Assembly (NCBI GenBank): GCA_013054445.1
Contig: JAAMPI010001199.1
Coordinates: 1 to 17,982, forward strand
DNA: 17,982 nucleotides
Direction: 5' to 3'
Source: Cudoniella acicularis
Taxonomy: Eukaryota; Ascomycota; Leotiomycetes; Helotiales; Helotiaceae
This document shows, piece after piece, positions 1 to 11,018 of this stretch (the first letter of the stretch is position 1; each line of letters begins with the position of its first letter). A program made the position numbers and the translations under genes. Under the pieces are notes generated by a model. That model ran no database searches. It had not been told where the DNA came from and saw only the letters and a list, made by a program, of their open reading frames with translations.

Positions 1-2330
1 TTAATTAGAAGGTATCTACTAATTATATTCTAGGCCTTGATTCCTATAATAAAGAATAGATTCTATAACTAAGTTATAAGAACTATTATATTAATACGAC
101 TGCCTTTTTAAAGTGTCGAGGATAAGAAATAAAGAAAGCTATATAAGATATAAAACCCTCTTTTTATATTACCTAGTTCTAGATTTCTTAGTAAGTATAT
201 TAGAAAAAGGATACTTCTTAAAGTTAAGGCTAAGCTACTTAATAGCTTATTACCTGATATTAAAGTCGCGATCTCTCTAGATTATTAGTCAAGTATAACT
301 CGCCTCTCTTTTATAGCTATTATAGTATACTTTATCGATAAAGATTAGAATTATTATAAAGAGCTTATTAGATTTAAGAATCTTTAAAATGTCTATAACG
401 GCCGGACTCTTATAGAGACTTTTAATAAAGTTTTTATTAAGTTTAATATTATAGACCAAATTATCTTAGTTATGACTAATAACGCCTCTAATAACGGTAT
501 AATAATAAATAAAGTCAATAAATAGCTCGAGACGATATTTAAAGAGAAACGCTTTCTTAATAGTATCTTATATCTCCTTTACCTTATATACGTCTTTTAA
601 CTTAGCCTTTCTGATCTTCTTAGTATTATCTATATTAAGCTAACTAATAAGCAATTTAAAAAGAATTAGAAAGAGGACTAAGAGTTAAAGGAATTAAAGG
701 GTTTAGAAAAGGATTATAGAATCCTTTATATACTTATAAAGATATATTATCTAATAGCCTTCTAATATTCCTCTTAATCTTTCTCCTAATCTTTCTCTTA
801 ATCGCTAACTTCTAATATTAGGTTTAGAAGATTATAATCTTTATAAATTCTAATAGGTAGCGTCTTTATATTTAAGAAGACGCTTAAAAGCTATTTATCG
901 ATAACCTTCTTTATCCCGAGATAATATAATATCTTTGACTAATTCTTAATATTAAAACACGATAGGATTTAACTTGTTATATACTTGTCTACTACCGTCG
1001 AATAAGGGTAGTTATTAACAAGTTTATGTCTTCTAATGCCTACGCGAAACACTTTTCTCTCTCCCTAACTAAATAGAAATAGATCGAATACCTTATTAAT
1101 ATTATAAAGCTATTTGCTTTTTTTATTAAATAAGTCTTAGAAACAAAAGGTATTACGATTTCCTATACTATTAATATATATAATTAACTCTTTAAACGCC
1201 TTTTTAAATCTCGTCGCCGTCTTATTAATAAGAAACTAAAATATCTTTAAATAGATTCGCTTTTAGCGGCCGTCGATAAGGCTAAGGTTAAACTTAATAA
1301 GTATTATAAGAAACTCTTTAACGACGTTAGTAGTTTATATACCTTTAGTTCTATATTCTCTCTTAAGATTAAGCTTAGAGTGTTTGATCTCAAATTTCTC
1401 TAGTTTAACCTAGATATAGCGCTAGCCTATACGATATAGAAAGACGAGTTTAAAGAGTAAATTATAAATGCCTTTATAAAAGGGTATATAAAAAACAATA
1501 AGACTATTACGTAATAACTTGTCTAAACACGAATAAAGAATAGGCGCCTAATATCTTATTTATTAGTATAGTATTTAAGTAGGGATAGCGACGAAGAAAG
1601 GCCTATTAAAGTAACAGAATTAAGAAGATATCTTAATAAGTATTAGTCTCTCTTAATCGTTCTTCTAATCGATTATACTTATAGTTATATTCTAGTATCG
1701 TTAGATATAGAACCGCTATTCTTTTAGCGTTCTTAAGAGAGGGATTTTCCTTGTCTTATATAAATAGCTCGAGATATTCTATATATCCCTATTACTAGGG
1801 TTAGAGTTAAACGAGTCTTTAACTTTTATTAAGATATTTATTATTATCGTCGTAGCTATCTCTTACCCGAAACGATAGCTACGTTGATTCTTTACTTTTA
1901 CTCTCTAAAGACTAAAAATCGTCTTTCTAAGCTATATATAAGACTTCGCTCCCTAATCAACGTCTCTGATCTAGATAAGGATAATATGATCTAAGAGATT
2001 AAGGATCTTGACCTTGACCTAGAAATAGCTAGGGAACATATTTAAGCAAATTTTATAGACTAGTATATTAATAATAAGGAAGAACGGACTCTACTCGCGA
2101 GATCAGCCCTTATAAAACGAAAGAAGGAGTTAAAGAAGAAGGTAATAGCCCGAATTAAGAGGCTTGCGATTTAAAGTAATGACGTATACTAGACGTTTAG
2201 TAATATTAGTAAAGTTTAGGCTATTTTATTACGCTAGAGAGAGGAACAGTAACGCTAATCCTGACAATTTAAGTCTAAAAATAGCTATATATATAACGGA
2301 CCTTACTCACCTAGACATGATCCGTATTCT
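1..2330 (+). pseudogene. hAT-family transposase, RIP-degraded, 5' end outside window
   Basis: Translation, ignoring stops, gives a recognisable fungal hAT transposase. Frame 1 carries the region after the BED finger (about 80-260, ending in a readable KVKAKLLNSLLPDIK), then the RNase H-like core starting AISLDY-stop-SS (268) and the TNNASNNG block near 475-495, where TDNASNN is usual. A block corresponding to the usual CLAH...LAL segment lies near 560-620. From about 1080 the frame is 3: LLAAVDKAKVKLNKYYKKLF (1263 on) and the C-terminal hAT dimerisation domain (about 1617-1910), ending LLPETIATLIL. Stops are mostly TAG where Trp is expected and TAA/TAG where Gln is expected, and at least one frameshift falls between about 950 and 1080. 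The stretch is strikingly AT-rich. This is a dead element. I could not place its terminal inverted repeats or its true 3' end, so 2330 is approximate. Confidence 0.85.
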
Positions 2331-4023
2331 TCGGCTCTAAGCCGTACTAGTACTAGGTATGTTATAGCTAAGGAAGGGGAAGGGTTGTTGTTATTGTCTG
2401 GCAAGCAGAGTGGAAAAAATACAATATAACCTGTCCCACATTTAGTTCAAGCTACTTGAGTAATCTTTTAAATCTGTAGGTATTTAATAACCTTGAAGGG
2501 TTTGTGCAAGTTCGAGACACGGAATACTAAAGACTTGGCGAGATCCAGACTTTTTAAATTTATGGTTTTAAAAGTTTATATTGTATATAGGAAATGAAAG
2601 TCCGAAATTGCAGTATAGCTTAGAAAATGAGCATCAAGCCCATAATAGTTGAGAATTACCAAGAGATAAAATGGCAAAGGTAGATGTGCAAAAGTAGGGT
2701 GAAGGGTCGCTAAAATATAGGGACCTGCTGGCTGTCGCGTCGTATAGTGACAAATGCACCGACTCAACAGGAACGGATCCTCAAGTATATAACCTAATAA
2801 ATTGTTCGCGAACAATTAAGCGTGTAGGTGAAAAATAAATTACAATTAGAAGAGAATATATAGATTGTTTAATTGATGCACCCAAGAAATTTGAAGTACA
2901 AGGGCGAAGAGCAAGTATCGCTGTGGTTTATAGTAGTCATCGCTAAATCACAGCGTGTAAGCCCCTGGGATTTAGTGAATATAATACTTCCTAATTTAAT
3001 ACAATGGTTATCTGTGCAGATAACTATGCGTCCTTTCTATTACATATCGTGAAATGTATAGATTATGACATATTCTGTCTAGTAGGATCCTCTTTTATAT
3101 AGAAGAAGCTGATTCCAAAATAAAGAGAAAGTAAGAGGAACAGATACCAGTGAGCCAGCAGGGTTTCTGATTAATTTTGCGTGCATAGTGTTAACCTATT
3201 AATTATTATCTTTCTAATATTCTATATATTCTTATTACTGTCTAATTATGTAATAATTACTTAGGCAACGATCAAAGTGTTTGACACAGCCTCAAAATAT
3301 TACTCACTCGTAGGCAGCAGCGTGACTCCAGCACCCATGTACCAAATATCCTATCCCGTCCACTCTCTGACTCACAACTTTCTCACATAACCTATTGAAT
3401 CTGTTCAAACCTCTCAAACATGACCCAATCCCTGTCCCTCAAACCCCATCAAAAAACTATAAGTACCCCCTCCTCTCCCACAAAAAATTTCTTTTCTCCT
3501 CAGCTTCCTTTGCCATTATGGCTTAGATCATTTGTAGTATCTGTTCTGCCCAGCTTAATCCCTGGTGCTGGAGTCACCGACCCACCCATCTTCGGATTTT
3601 CTACTTTTTTGAACAAGAGCGATGGTTTGTTGTGCTTGCATAGCAACCGGAACTCAGCGTGTCCCTGGTTTTACACTGTCTCCAGGTGATGCGAAATTTG
3701 GCTCTGTTTTCGTTGCGTTGTCTGTTGGATGCAGGCTCGTGAGGAAGATGATTTGGGCGGGAGAAATGTGGGAAGGGTAGAAGGACATGTCTAAATGGGA
3801 TTCATATGACGGGTGACACGATTTCAACACTTACCTGCTTGACGTTATTTATGAGCTAGGAGAATCCGTGGCCCGGGTCAAAGCAACTTTTAATTTTATG
3901 TAGCTATTGTAATGACAGTCCAACTACACTGCAGCCAACCAAACACTGTCCACCTCCTTTTATTTTTTTGGTAAATCAAATGAAAATAGAATTCTCGCTG
4001 ACCGCGGTTCATGAACTTGCAAT
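2331..4023. other. intergenic, no convincing gene
   Basis: No protein family is recognisable on either strand. The first few hundred bases are AT-rich flank of the hAT remnant. Around 3330-3419 there is a pyrimidine-rich stretch ending TCAAAC-ATG at 3420, which resembles a fungal 5' leader. The 89-codon frame behind it (3420-3689) has no recognisable domain. A possible intron (donor after 3687, acceptor before 3735) would extend it by about 15 codons. A second short frame starts at 3622. I treat both as unproven. Confidence 0.4.
2800..2817. repeat. perfect 18-bp palindrome
   Basis: AATTGTTCGCGAACAATT reads identically on both strands with no central spacer. It lies in otherwise featureless AT-rich sequence between the hAT remnant and the secreted-protein gene. 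It could bind a dimeric regulator or be a chance remnant of an inverted repeat; nothing around it decides between these. Confidence 0.6.
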
Positions 4024-4616
4024 CTAGCACAACCAACTGCTGATGACTTTGTTGAAAGTGCCTCCTGGAGGAGAGTCGTTGAGATCATAGTTGAGGTTAG
4101 ACACAATGTGATCACCTTGGCAGTTGACGTCCCTAGATTCTTGTCAACAATTTCCCATAATATTTAAACTAGGCACGAAAATGCAATTGCTAGTGTGGCG
4201 TACAGGAGGAAATATTTCTTTAGAGCAGGTTTTAGATCAAAATTACTCACTTGAAGAAAGTGCAAGCATCACCATCAGTAGCAATTGAGCTTGCCTGATC
4301 ATTCATTTTCTTGAATTCTTTTGCTCCAAAGGTTGCTAAAGTTTGTTAGTAATGTAAGTAAATTGTTCAAGCTAGAGGAGTGAAAGGTGAACTCACAGCA
4401 ATATCCGATTGGTGTAAGATACCTGTAGCAGGTTCCTGCAAAGTCTTGGCCAGTGCAGAGTGTCACCTCTACAGCAGCGCTGGTGCCAGGCTTTCCGGCA
4501 TCTGATACAGGGTGCAAAAATTGAACTTCGCCCTCCACTGCGAAAACAGCAGAAGCTGGGTGCGCCTGCACGGAGGCAGCGAGGACAAGAATGGTGGTGA
4601 GAATTGAGAACTGCAT
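4024..4616 (-). CDS. small secreted cysteine-rich protein, beta/gamma-crystallin-like tail (candidate effector)
   Basis: Three exons on the minus strand (4397-4616, 4251-4335, 4024-4132) encode 137 residues. Intron 1 (4336-4396, 61 bp) and intron 2 (4133-4250, 118 bp) both have GTGAGT donors, with acceptors TTTAG and TCTAG. The start is the ATG at 4616; the upstream in-frame ATGs would bury the signal peptide. Residues 1-18 are a clear signal peptide (hydrophobic ILTTILVLAASV, cleavage expected after VQA). The mature part has six cysteines (54, 63, 73, 98, 106, 137), which suits three disulfides outside the cell. The C-terminal pattern CTFFKDVNC...FNKVISSWLC matches the beta/gamma-crystallin-like motif seen in other small fungal secreted proteins. 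That assignment rests on motif resemblance only. No disruption is visible. A host-interaction role is inference. Confidence 0.8.
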
Positions 4617-4696
4617 TTTGAATGTATGGATTCTTTGTTGAAGTAGAAACTGCTTTTTTGATGAGGAGCTAGAGAGGGTGTGCAGAGGAACACAAG

Positions 4697-4704
4697 TATT
4701 TATA
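4697..4704 (-). promoter_or_regulatory. TATA box of the secreted-protein gene
   Basis: TATAAATA on the minus strand lies about 80 bp upstream of the ATG at 4616. It is followed by a C/T- and A-rich leader typical of well-expressed fungal genes. Spacing and orientation fit the gene at 4024-4616. Confidence 0.55.
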
Positions 4705-6122
4705 GGAAAGAAAGACAGTGAAAATTGGAAGTAAAAAAAAAGCTTAGAGTAGCGGAGTATCAAGGACCGTTCTGCGTCGTGTGCTTCTCCTCTTTCCTGA
4801 CTTCAACATTCGACTTTCATTTATAGGTGACGTATGCGAATGGATCATTGAACGTAATTTCCTGTTCAATTGCTTGCAATGCTTGCAAGATATACCGGTA
4901 GCGGGTGAACTTTCATCAGAATGTCATTCGATGCCACGAGGGGAAAACCACCTCCTGTGACGAATCATCAGAAATTTTTGGCAACAACAATCTGAAGTGC
5001 CTGCAGTTACCAGACTTTTGGGATTATATTCCTAAAAGAAATATTCCTAGACGTTTATTGATGCATCCCTTGATCCAATTACTTGTAATATTAACTCGGG
5101 CTTGACTCAGGGTAAGTTCACTGTTTACTTCACAAAACGATGACGCGGAACTCCTGAAAACTACTATCCGAATTATAAAATGTGATATATCGGCTGTACT
5201 AATTGCTGACATTTATGTCAAAGCTAATTGCGTCGCTTAATATCCCTTTAATACGTGACAAATATGGTTGATATTACATTGCATCGAGAAGCACAATATA
5301 GCCGCCTTGCGTGCATAGTTGCCGCGGATCTGGTCATATCGAGAAGCTTGTCATCTATTTATTGTTACATGACATTTTTTCTAGCCTAGGACATATGCAT
5401 CCCGGAATAAATGATTTCGCGACTGTAACGTGGCGTTGTCAAGATTTGATTTGAGGTACGTGACAGTACTTGACTCGGAGCTCGTAAAACAATTGTTGAT
5501 TATTTCAATGTTACACCGGAATTTTACCAGCAGCCATACTCGTCTCTGTTCGCTGCTTTAAATCCACATGACTGTTTATGAATCCTCTACTTTGAGAATT
5601 AACCTGATGACCCGCACGAAAAGGTGCAAGGAAAGCTAGCTTCTCCCGGATTTTACCTATTGTTCCATTTATTTATCGTCGGGAAATTTAGAGCATAAAT
5701 TTTTTGAAAAAGATGAACATGAGATAAACTCTTTCGGGATATCGCGGTGGGGTCTAGAAATTCAACACCGTGGTAGTGTACGAGGAATTTTAGTAGGACT
5801 CGTGTTAGTTACGAACCGGATCAGTACTTGAGGTAACGTTACACACATGAAATGAGAGATAAGCTCGTGTTTGAGAAAAGGAACTTTGAGCATTTGTATA
5901 GGTGGAATNTTAAAAAAAAAAAAAAAAAAAATTTCACAATTCTGAAGCTGAATTAGGACTGGAGAGAGGGGTGTATGCTATAGGAACTAGCATTCTTTAT
6001 CCAGTCATAGAATTATAAACAGATAGATCCATTTAAAGCTAGAGAGGATGACAAGCACAGTGGAGCACCAAGGCTGCGATCAATCAAATGAGTCACCACT
6101 CCTTAAAAGCTTAAGCCCCAAC
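4705..6122. other. intergenic, no gene recognised; poly-A tract
   Basis: Only short frames are present, and none resembles a known family or has fungal intron structure. A 20-base A run lies at 5912-5931, next to an ambiguous base at 5909. It lies on the plus strand, downstream of a minus-strand gene, so it is not the tail of a retrocopy of that gene. Confidence 0.4.
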
Positions 6123-7203
<1,081 letters not shown>

Positions 7204-8221
7204 CTATTTCTGATCAACATGCACAATTATCTTTCCAGTTGCATGCCCGGTCTTCAACTTCTCGAACGCCTTCGGGACATTCTCGAATTCAAAGGCTTCG
7301 TCGATGACAGCTCTTGCCTTTCCCTCTGATAGCCACTTCCCAATCTCCACCAAGTCATCGTGTTTGCTCGCGAAACTGATAAAACGGAAAGGCCGTTCTC
7401 CACCACCAAGATAACGGGGGAGAAAAAGTCTCTTCACTATTGTAACAGCACCAGCCACAGACGCCGGAGTTCCAATCTGAAAATAACTTCCACCTGGCTT
7501 GATAAATTCCGCACCATGCTCGTACAATCCTGGTGAACCAACATTGTCGACGACCAAATCGAAAACCGGACCTTTTTTTTTTGAGCTCCGCAATTAAGTC
7601 GACATTCTTGTAATCAAGGACCTCGTCCGCACCGAGGCTCTTGCATAATTCAACGTTGTGTGTCGAGCAGGAAGTTGTCACCTCTGCGCCGAGGATTCTC
7701 GCGAATTGAATTCCCCAGGTACCGGTTCCACCGCTTCCGCCATTAATGAAAACTTTGCAGCCTGGTTTGACGATATCCTTTGGTAGACATTGAAATGCAG
7801 TCAATCCAGCAGTTCCAACAGCCGCAGCTTGATCAGGATCCACTCCATTGGGCAAATGAGCGGAGCCCTCACTGGAAGCAACTGTGTATTCGCTAAGTGT
7901 TCCAACCTGTGTGGGTTTTCCAAGTGTGCCAAATACCACGTCTCCGACTTTGAATACATCATCCGATGAGGAGGCGCCCACCACACGTCCGCAAAAATCT
8001 TGTCCCGGGATCGCGGGAAAGCCGACGATGAATTTTGCGGGGAATCCAAGCTCGGGGATCTTGTAGTCTACCGGGTTGATGGCGGAGGTGATGACCTGGA
8101 TGAGAAACTGGCCTTTGGAGAGAGTAGCGCTGGGAGGGGAGGGCGTTGAGGTGTTGAGCTCGATCGATTTTTCGAGGCCGCCATGAATTGCCTTGTATTG
8201 CCAAGCTTTCATTGTTGCCAT
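7204..8221 (-). CDS. MDR-family zinc-independent oxidoreductase (quinone/enoyl reductase-like), frameshift at a T run
   Basis: Medium-chain dehydrogenase/reductase of the quinone oxidoreductase / RTN4IP1-like branch, expected to reduce a C=C or quinone bond with NAD(P)H. The start is the ATG at 8221 (MATMKAWQY; Met4 is an alternative). The N-terminal GroES-like half shows INPVDYK, PAIPGQDFCGRVVG and VGDVVFG. The Rossmann half carries the nucleotide loop NGGSGGTGTWGIQFA and later FDLVVDNVG. The end GHATGKIIVHVDQK is typical. No zinc-ligand set is visible, as expected for this branch. The frame breaks in a 10-T run (7573-7582; ten A on the coding strand) after ELKKK at about codons 214-216. With nine bases the frame would run on through GPVFDLVVDNVG to the stop at 7204-7206, giving 338 residues, the usual family length. 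Everything else is intact, so either sequencing error or a recent frameshift explains it. No introns are needed. Confidence 0.85.
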
Positions 8222-9811
8222 TTTGAATGCGACTTTGCAAATGACGCGAAATGTTGGTGTGGTATTTCTAGTTGGAATGTTAAGATCCTAAGTATGGTGA
8301 TGGCGTTGCGTTATATCTCGTTATCTTGTATTGTTGTACCTTTGTACCCCGGTATCGCGAAGTCAGATATGATATCATGTCACATGTTGATGGGGTGATG
8401 CAAATCACATCACTGGTTCACTTTCAAGTGGCAAGTACTGCCCTGTTTCGGAAAATTGGTTGTCCCGTTCCACGGCTACAAGCCTGAAACATAAATGTCT
8501 GAGTATGCATCGTACAGTATTTTCAACCAGCTGGATGATTTACCAGATTACATGCTACAAATAAGTCATAGCACTAGCGACTTGTATTTTCGTCCCCCTT
8601 TTCCTTGGAATCTCTAGCCCATCTTTCATAGTTTACGGAGTAAGACCGTTTAAAGCCGAGTCATCATCCCTATCCCTTTCTATAATGATAAAAGTTTTTT
8701 TTTAAATTGTATCATGGTAAGGTAATGATGCGCAAAATTAGTGTAAAAACTTTTTTTTTGTAGCAACTCCAAAAAGCATACACGGTTTTCGTGTGGCAAT
8801 TGACATGCGCGAGGATAAGGGTGCTGTTGCGCAGTCTTAGAATTTGTAGGAGAGACCTACAGGCTTCTCATCGCTTACCACCAACACTAGAATGCTATTC
8901 CGACAGCGTAAGTATCGCTAAAACGCAACAGATGCTCCCTGTAAAGAACCCACCTCTCTTAGTAAAGGTTTAGGACTAACGCTACGCTGCATTACACCTA
9001 ATTTCTAACACATAGGTTTTCAATATTCTTAGGAAAGGACTCGCTTGGTAACTCTATCGTATCTGGACAAGAGAAAGGGCCTCTGTGATTTCTTTTGAAT
9101 AAGGTTGAGACGGTTAGCGCTGTTCAGCGGTGATGCTAGTCAAACTGCAAAGCTAAACTACAAAGTATGGTGCCTTAAACCCTGTATTTTAGTGAGTGCA
9201 GTAACCGAAGTGTCGCAATCTTTTACTGCTATAGTAATCAATTCTTAGCCAGTTTACGGTCGGGAAAACAACAGTTTTAAATAGATTTTTCATGTCCGAA
9301 ATATGTCCTGATTGGTTAAGTGATAGGCTAATCGCTTTTCAATTAGTGATACGCATGAAGGCCGGTACCTGCAATTCTGTAGGGACTTGTATACCACTAG
9401 TTGACTAATATATATGTGTAAAATCCCATTCATTATGGAGTTAAATGTCTAAGGTTTTATTTTCATATCTTTATTTTCGGATCGAATAAGCTACGAGCTC
9501 AGCAAACGGAAGAAAGTGAAGTCTGCCTAGAACAGCAAGTATAAATTATAAATCAGGAGAGAAAAATACTTCTAAATGGATATTCTATTCAAAAATTCCT
9601 TACACCTCAAGCTCTTTATAACTAGCTAGCTACATGCAAATGATAAAACATCTGACAGTTATCTATACCATATAGAAATACGCATCTTCCAACAGCCAAC
9701 AATACCAAGAATTGGTTTAATTGTGCCTTCTGATTTATTCACAACTCCTCTTAGCCTACAAACTCCCGTTAATGTGAGGTGGCAAAAATTAGACAGAAGA
9801 AAACTTACCAG
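8222..9811. other. intergenic, no gene recognised
   Basis: The first few hundred bases hold the promoter of the oxidoreductase (ATG at 8221). Two A/T runs near 8693-8704 and 8746-8760 are simple sequence. A 60-codon frame at 8791-8973 has no recognisable domain. No tRNA, 5S or transposon motif is evident. Confidence 0.4.
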
Positions 9812-10438
9812 TCAATTAAATGTAGACGCTAATTGCCAGCCCTGATCTTTGATATAATTTATCCACCCAGAGACCGCGGCAAGATTAGGAGGGTCGAGCA
9901 TGTCTAGTGGAGTTTGGTGCAATGCCGTGAGTTTAGATGCCGCCCGAGGATTCCATTCAAAGAACTTTACTTTTGTACCAATTGCAACTGCTCCAAACGC
10001 ACAAGGTGGGCTGCCAAAATTATCGGAACCCGGAAGTTGTTCCATATAATGTATCAGCTGGTCGTTGGTCTTGGTCTAGTTGGCCGGTATGTCCAAGGAA
10101 GGCCTTTTGCACTCAACAACAAGAATTTCCTTTTCGATAAGGCCTCCCGAGTTTCGTTGCTGAGGTAGAGTTCTTCGGATCTCAAAAACAACACAATCAG
10201 GGATGTGATTTGTGGCGAGGATGGGGTCTTTGAATCCCCACTTATATCCCTCGTCAGGCGGAAAGATTGTAACAATGGCGACTTACCATAGCATTTGTAC
10301 CAGAGTTTCGTGGGATTCGGGCTTAACGGCGGAAAGAGCGCTGTAAAGTCCTTAATTGGCGTTGAGATCTAGGATCCTTCGTGGAGGTATGGCCGTCTTG
10401 GGCCGATAGTTTCGAATAAAGCAGTTATCGGTTGTCGT
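9812..10438 (-). pseudogene. PD-(D/E)XK nuclease-fold protein, inactivated by three in-frame stops
   Basis: A single minus-strand frame of 208 codons runs from an ACG at 10438, just after an in-frame TAA, to a TGA at 9812-9814. It carries the restriction-endonuclease-like core: P80-D81 in NHIPDCVVFEIRR, then the beta strand EILVVECKRP with E109-x-K111, then a helix QLIHYMEQL. After that come FGAVAIGTKVKFFEW and the end SGWINYIKDQGW, a pattern familiar from fungal proteins with this fold. Three stops interrupt it: TAA at 10352-10354 and 10283-10285, where Gln (CAA) fits, and TAG at 10076-10078, where Trp (TGG) fits. All are CpA-to-TpA changes on one strand or the other, as RIP makes. No ATG starts the frame, so the start is lost or lies in an unseen exon. 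The second stop sits in G|GTAAGT, a perfect donor, but no acceptor keeps the frame. Function in its intact relatives is unknown to me. Confidence 0.7.
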
Positions 10439-10585
10439 GAAAAGTAATTAAGAGCTTTCAATAATTAAGAATTTAAGGAATGTGGGAACAAGACTTCGAA
10501 AATGGGGTTGGTTTTGATTTGTGCTCTTGTAAGGTTGAAATAATGGTTGATGTTGTGATTTGGGGTTGAAGAATTATAAGAGACA

Positions 10586-10592
10586 TTTTATA
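10586..10592 (-). promoter_or_regulatory. TATA-like box upstream of the nuclease-fold pseudogene
   Basis: TATAAAA on the minus strand is followed by an A/C-rich leader with repeated CAAC/CAACC motifs, like fungal 5' UTRs. It lies about 150 bp upstream of the reading frame that starts at 10438, suggesting this was once a transcribed gene. Confidence 0.4.
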
Positions 10593-11018
10593 CTTTTAAG
10601 TGGAGCATTGTGGGTGGCATTTTTGAAGCTGATGCAACTGCTCAAAACCTCAGAAGCAGCGTTGGCTTTAGTCTCCACAGAATCCTGGCGTTTTATTACA
10701 AATTAAAACACCTCGAGATCTAGATTTGGATCCTCTTCGGCGCTTACCACTTACTTTAAGCTATTCTCTCATGAATCATGAAAGAGTGATCTACCTGCGA
10801 TTTTCGTTCTGAGGTTTTTCCGGGTTTGGAGTTTGAACTAAACTCAAAAATGTTGGCCCCGGGAGACATAATCAGCGATTGGGCGAATAATAGACTGGTA
10901 TAGCAAGGATGGGAATTTTCAGACGTCACAGTCTACCTGCAAGCGCGCGCTGAGACGGTCCCAACAGAGGCCTCCGACGCGCCCGTGTACAATCGGGTCT
11001 ATGGACTATGCGTAATTA
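10593..11018. other. intergenic, GC-richer patch near the Tc1 remnant
   Basis: No recognisable gene. A short minus-strand frame begins with ATG at 10869 (MSPGANIFEF...) and meets a possible GTAGAT donor after about 25 codons; it matches nothing I know. Bases 10935-11010 are clearly GC-richer than the surroundings, with several CGCG runs. Confidence 0.35.

Noticed and set aside
3420..3689. 89-codon plus-strand frame behind a leader-like pyrimidine stretch
   Set aside because: No recognisable domain; composition not convincing; a short intron extension is possible but unsupported. Mentioned only in the intergenic entry.
4299..4763. Longer reading (154 residues) of the secreted-protein locus with an upstream start and read-through of intron 1
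   Set aside because: The signal peptide begins at Met 4616, and the part after GYC is a 61-bp intron with GTGAGT and TTTAG borders.
5909..5931. Poly-A tract as the tail of a retroposed gene
   Set aside because: The nearby E2 gene is on the opposite strand and keeps its introns, so the tract is not its tail.
8791..8973. 60-codon plus-strand frame
   Set aside because: No domain, no leader, no splice context.
9914..10168. Plus-strand frames of 84 and 67 codons
   Set aside because: Antisense to the nuclease-fold frame, which shows family motifs on the minus strand.
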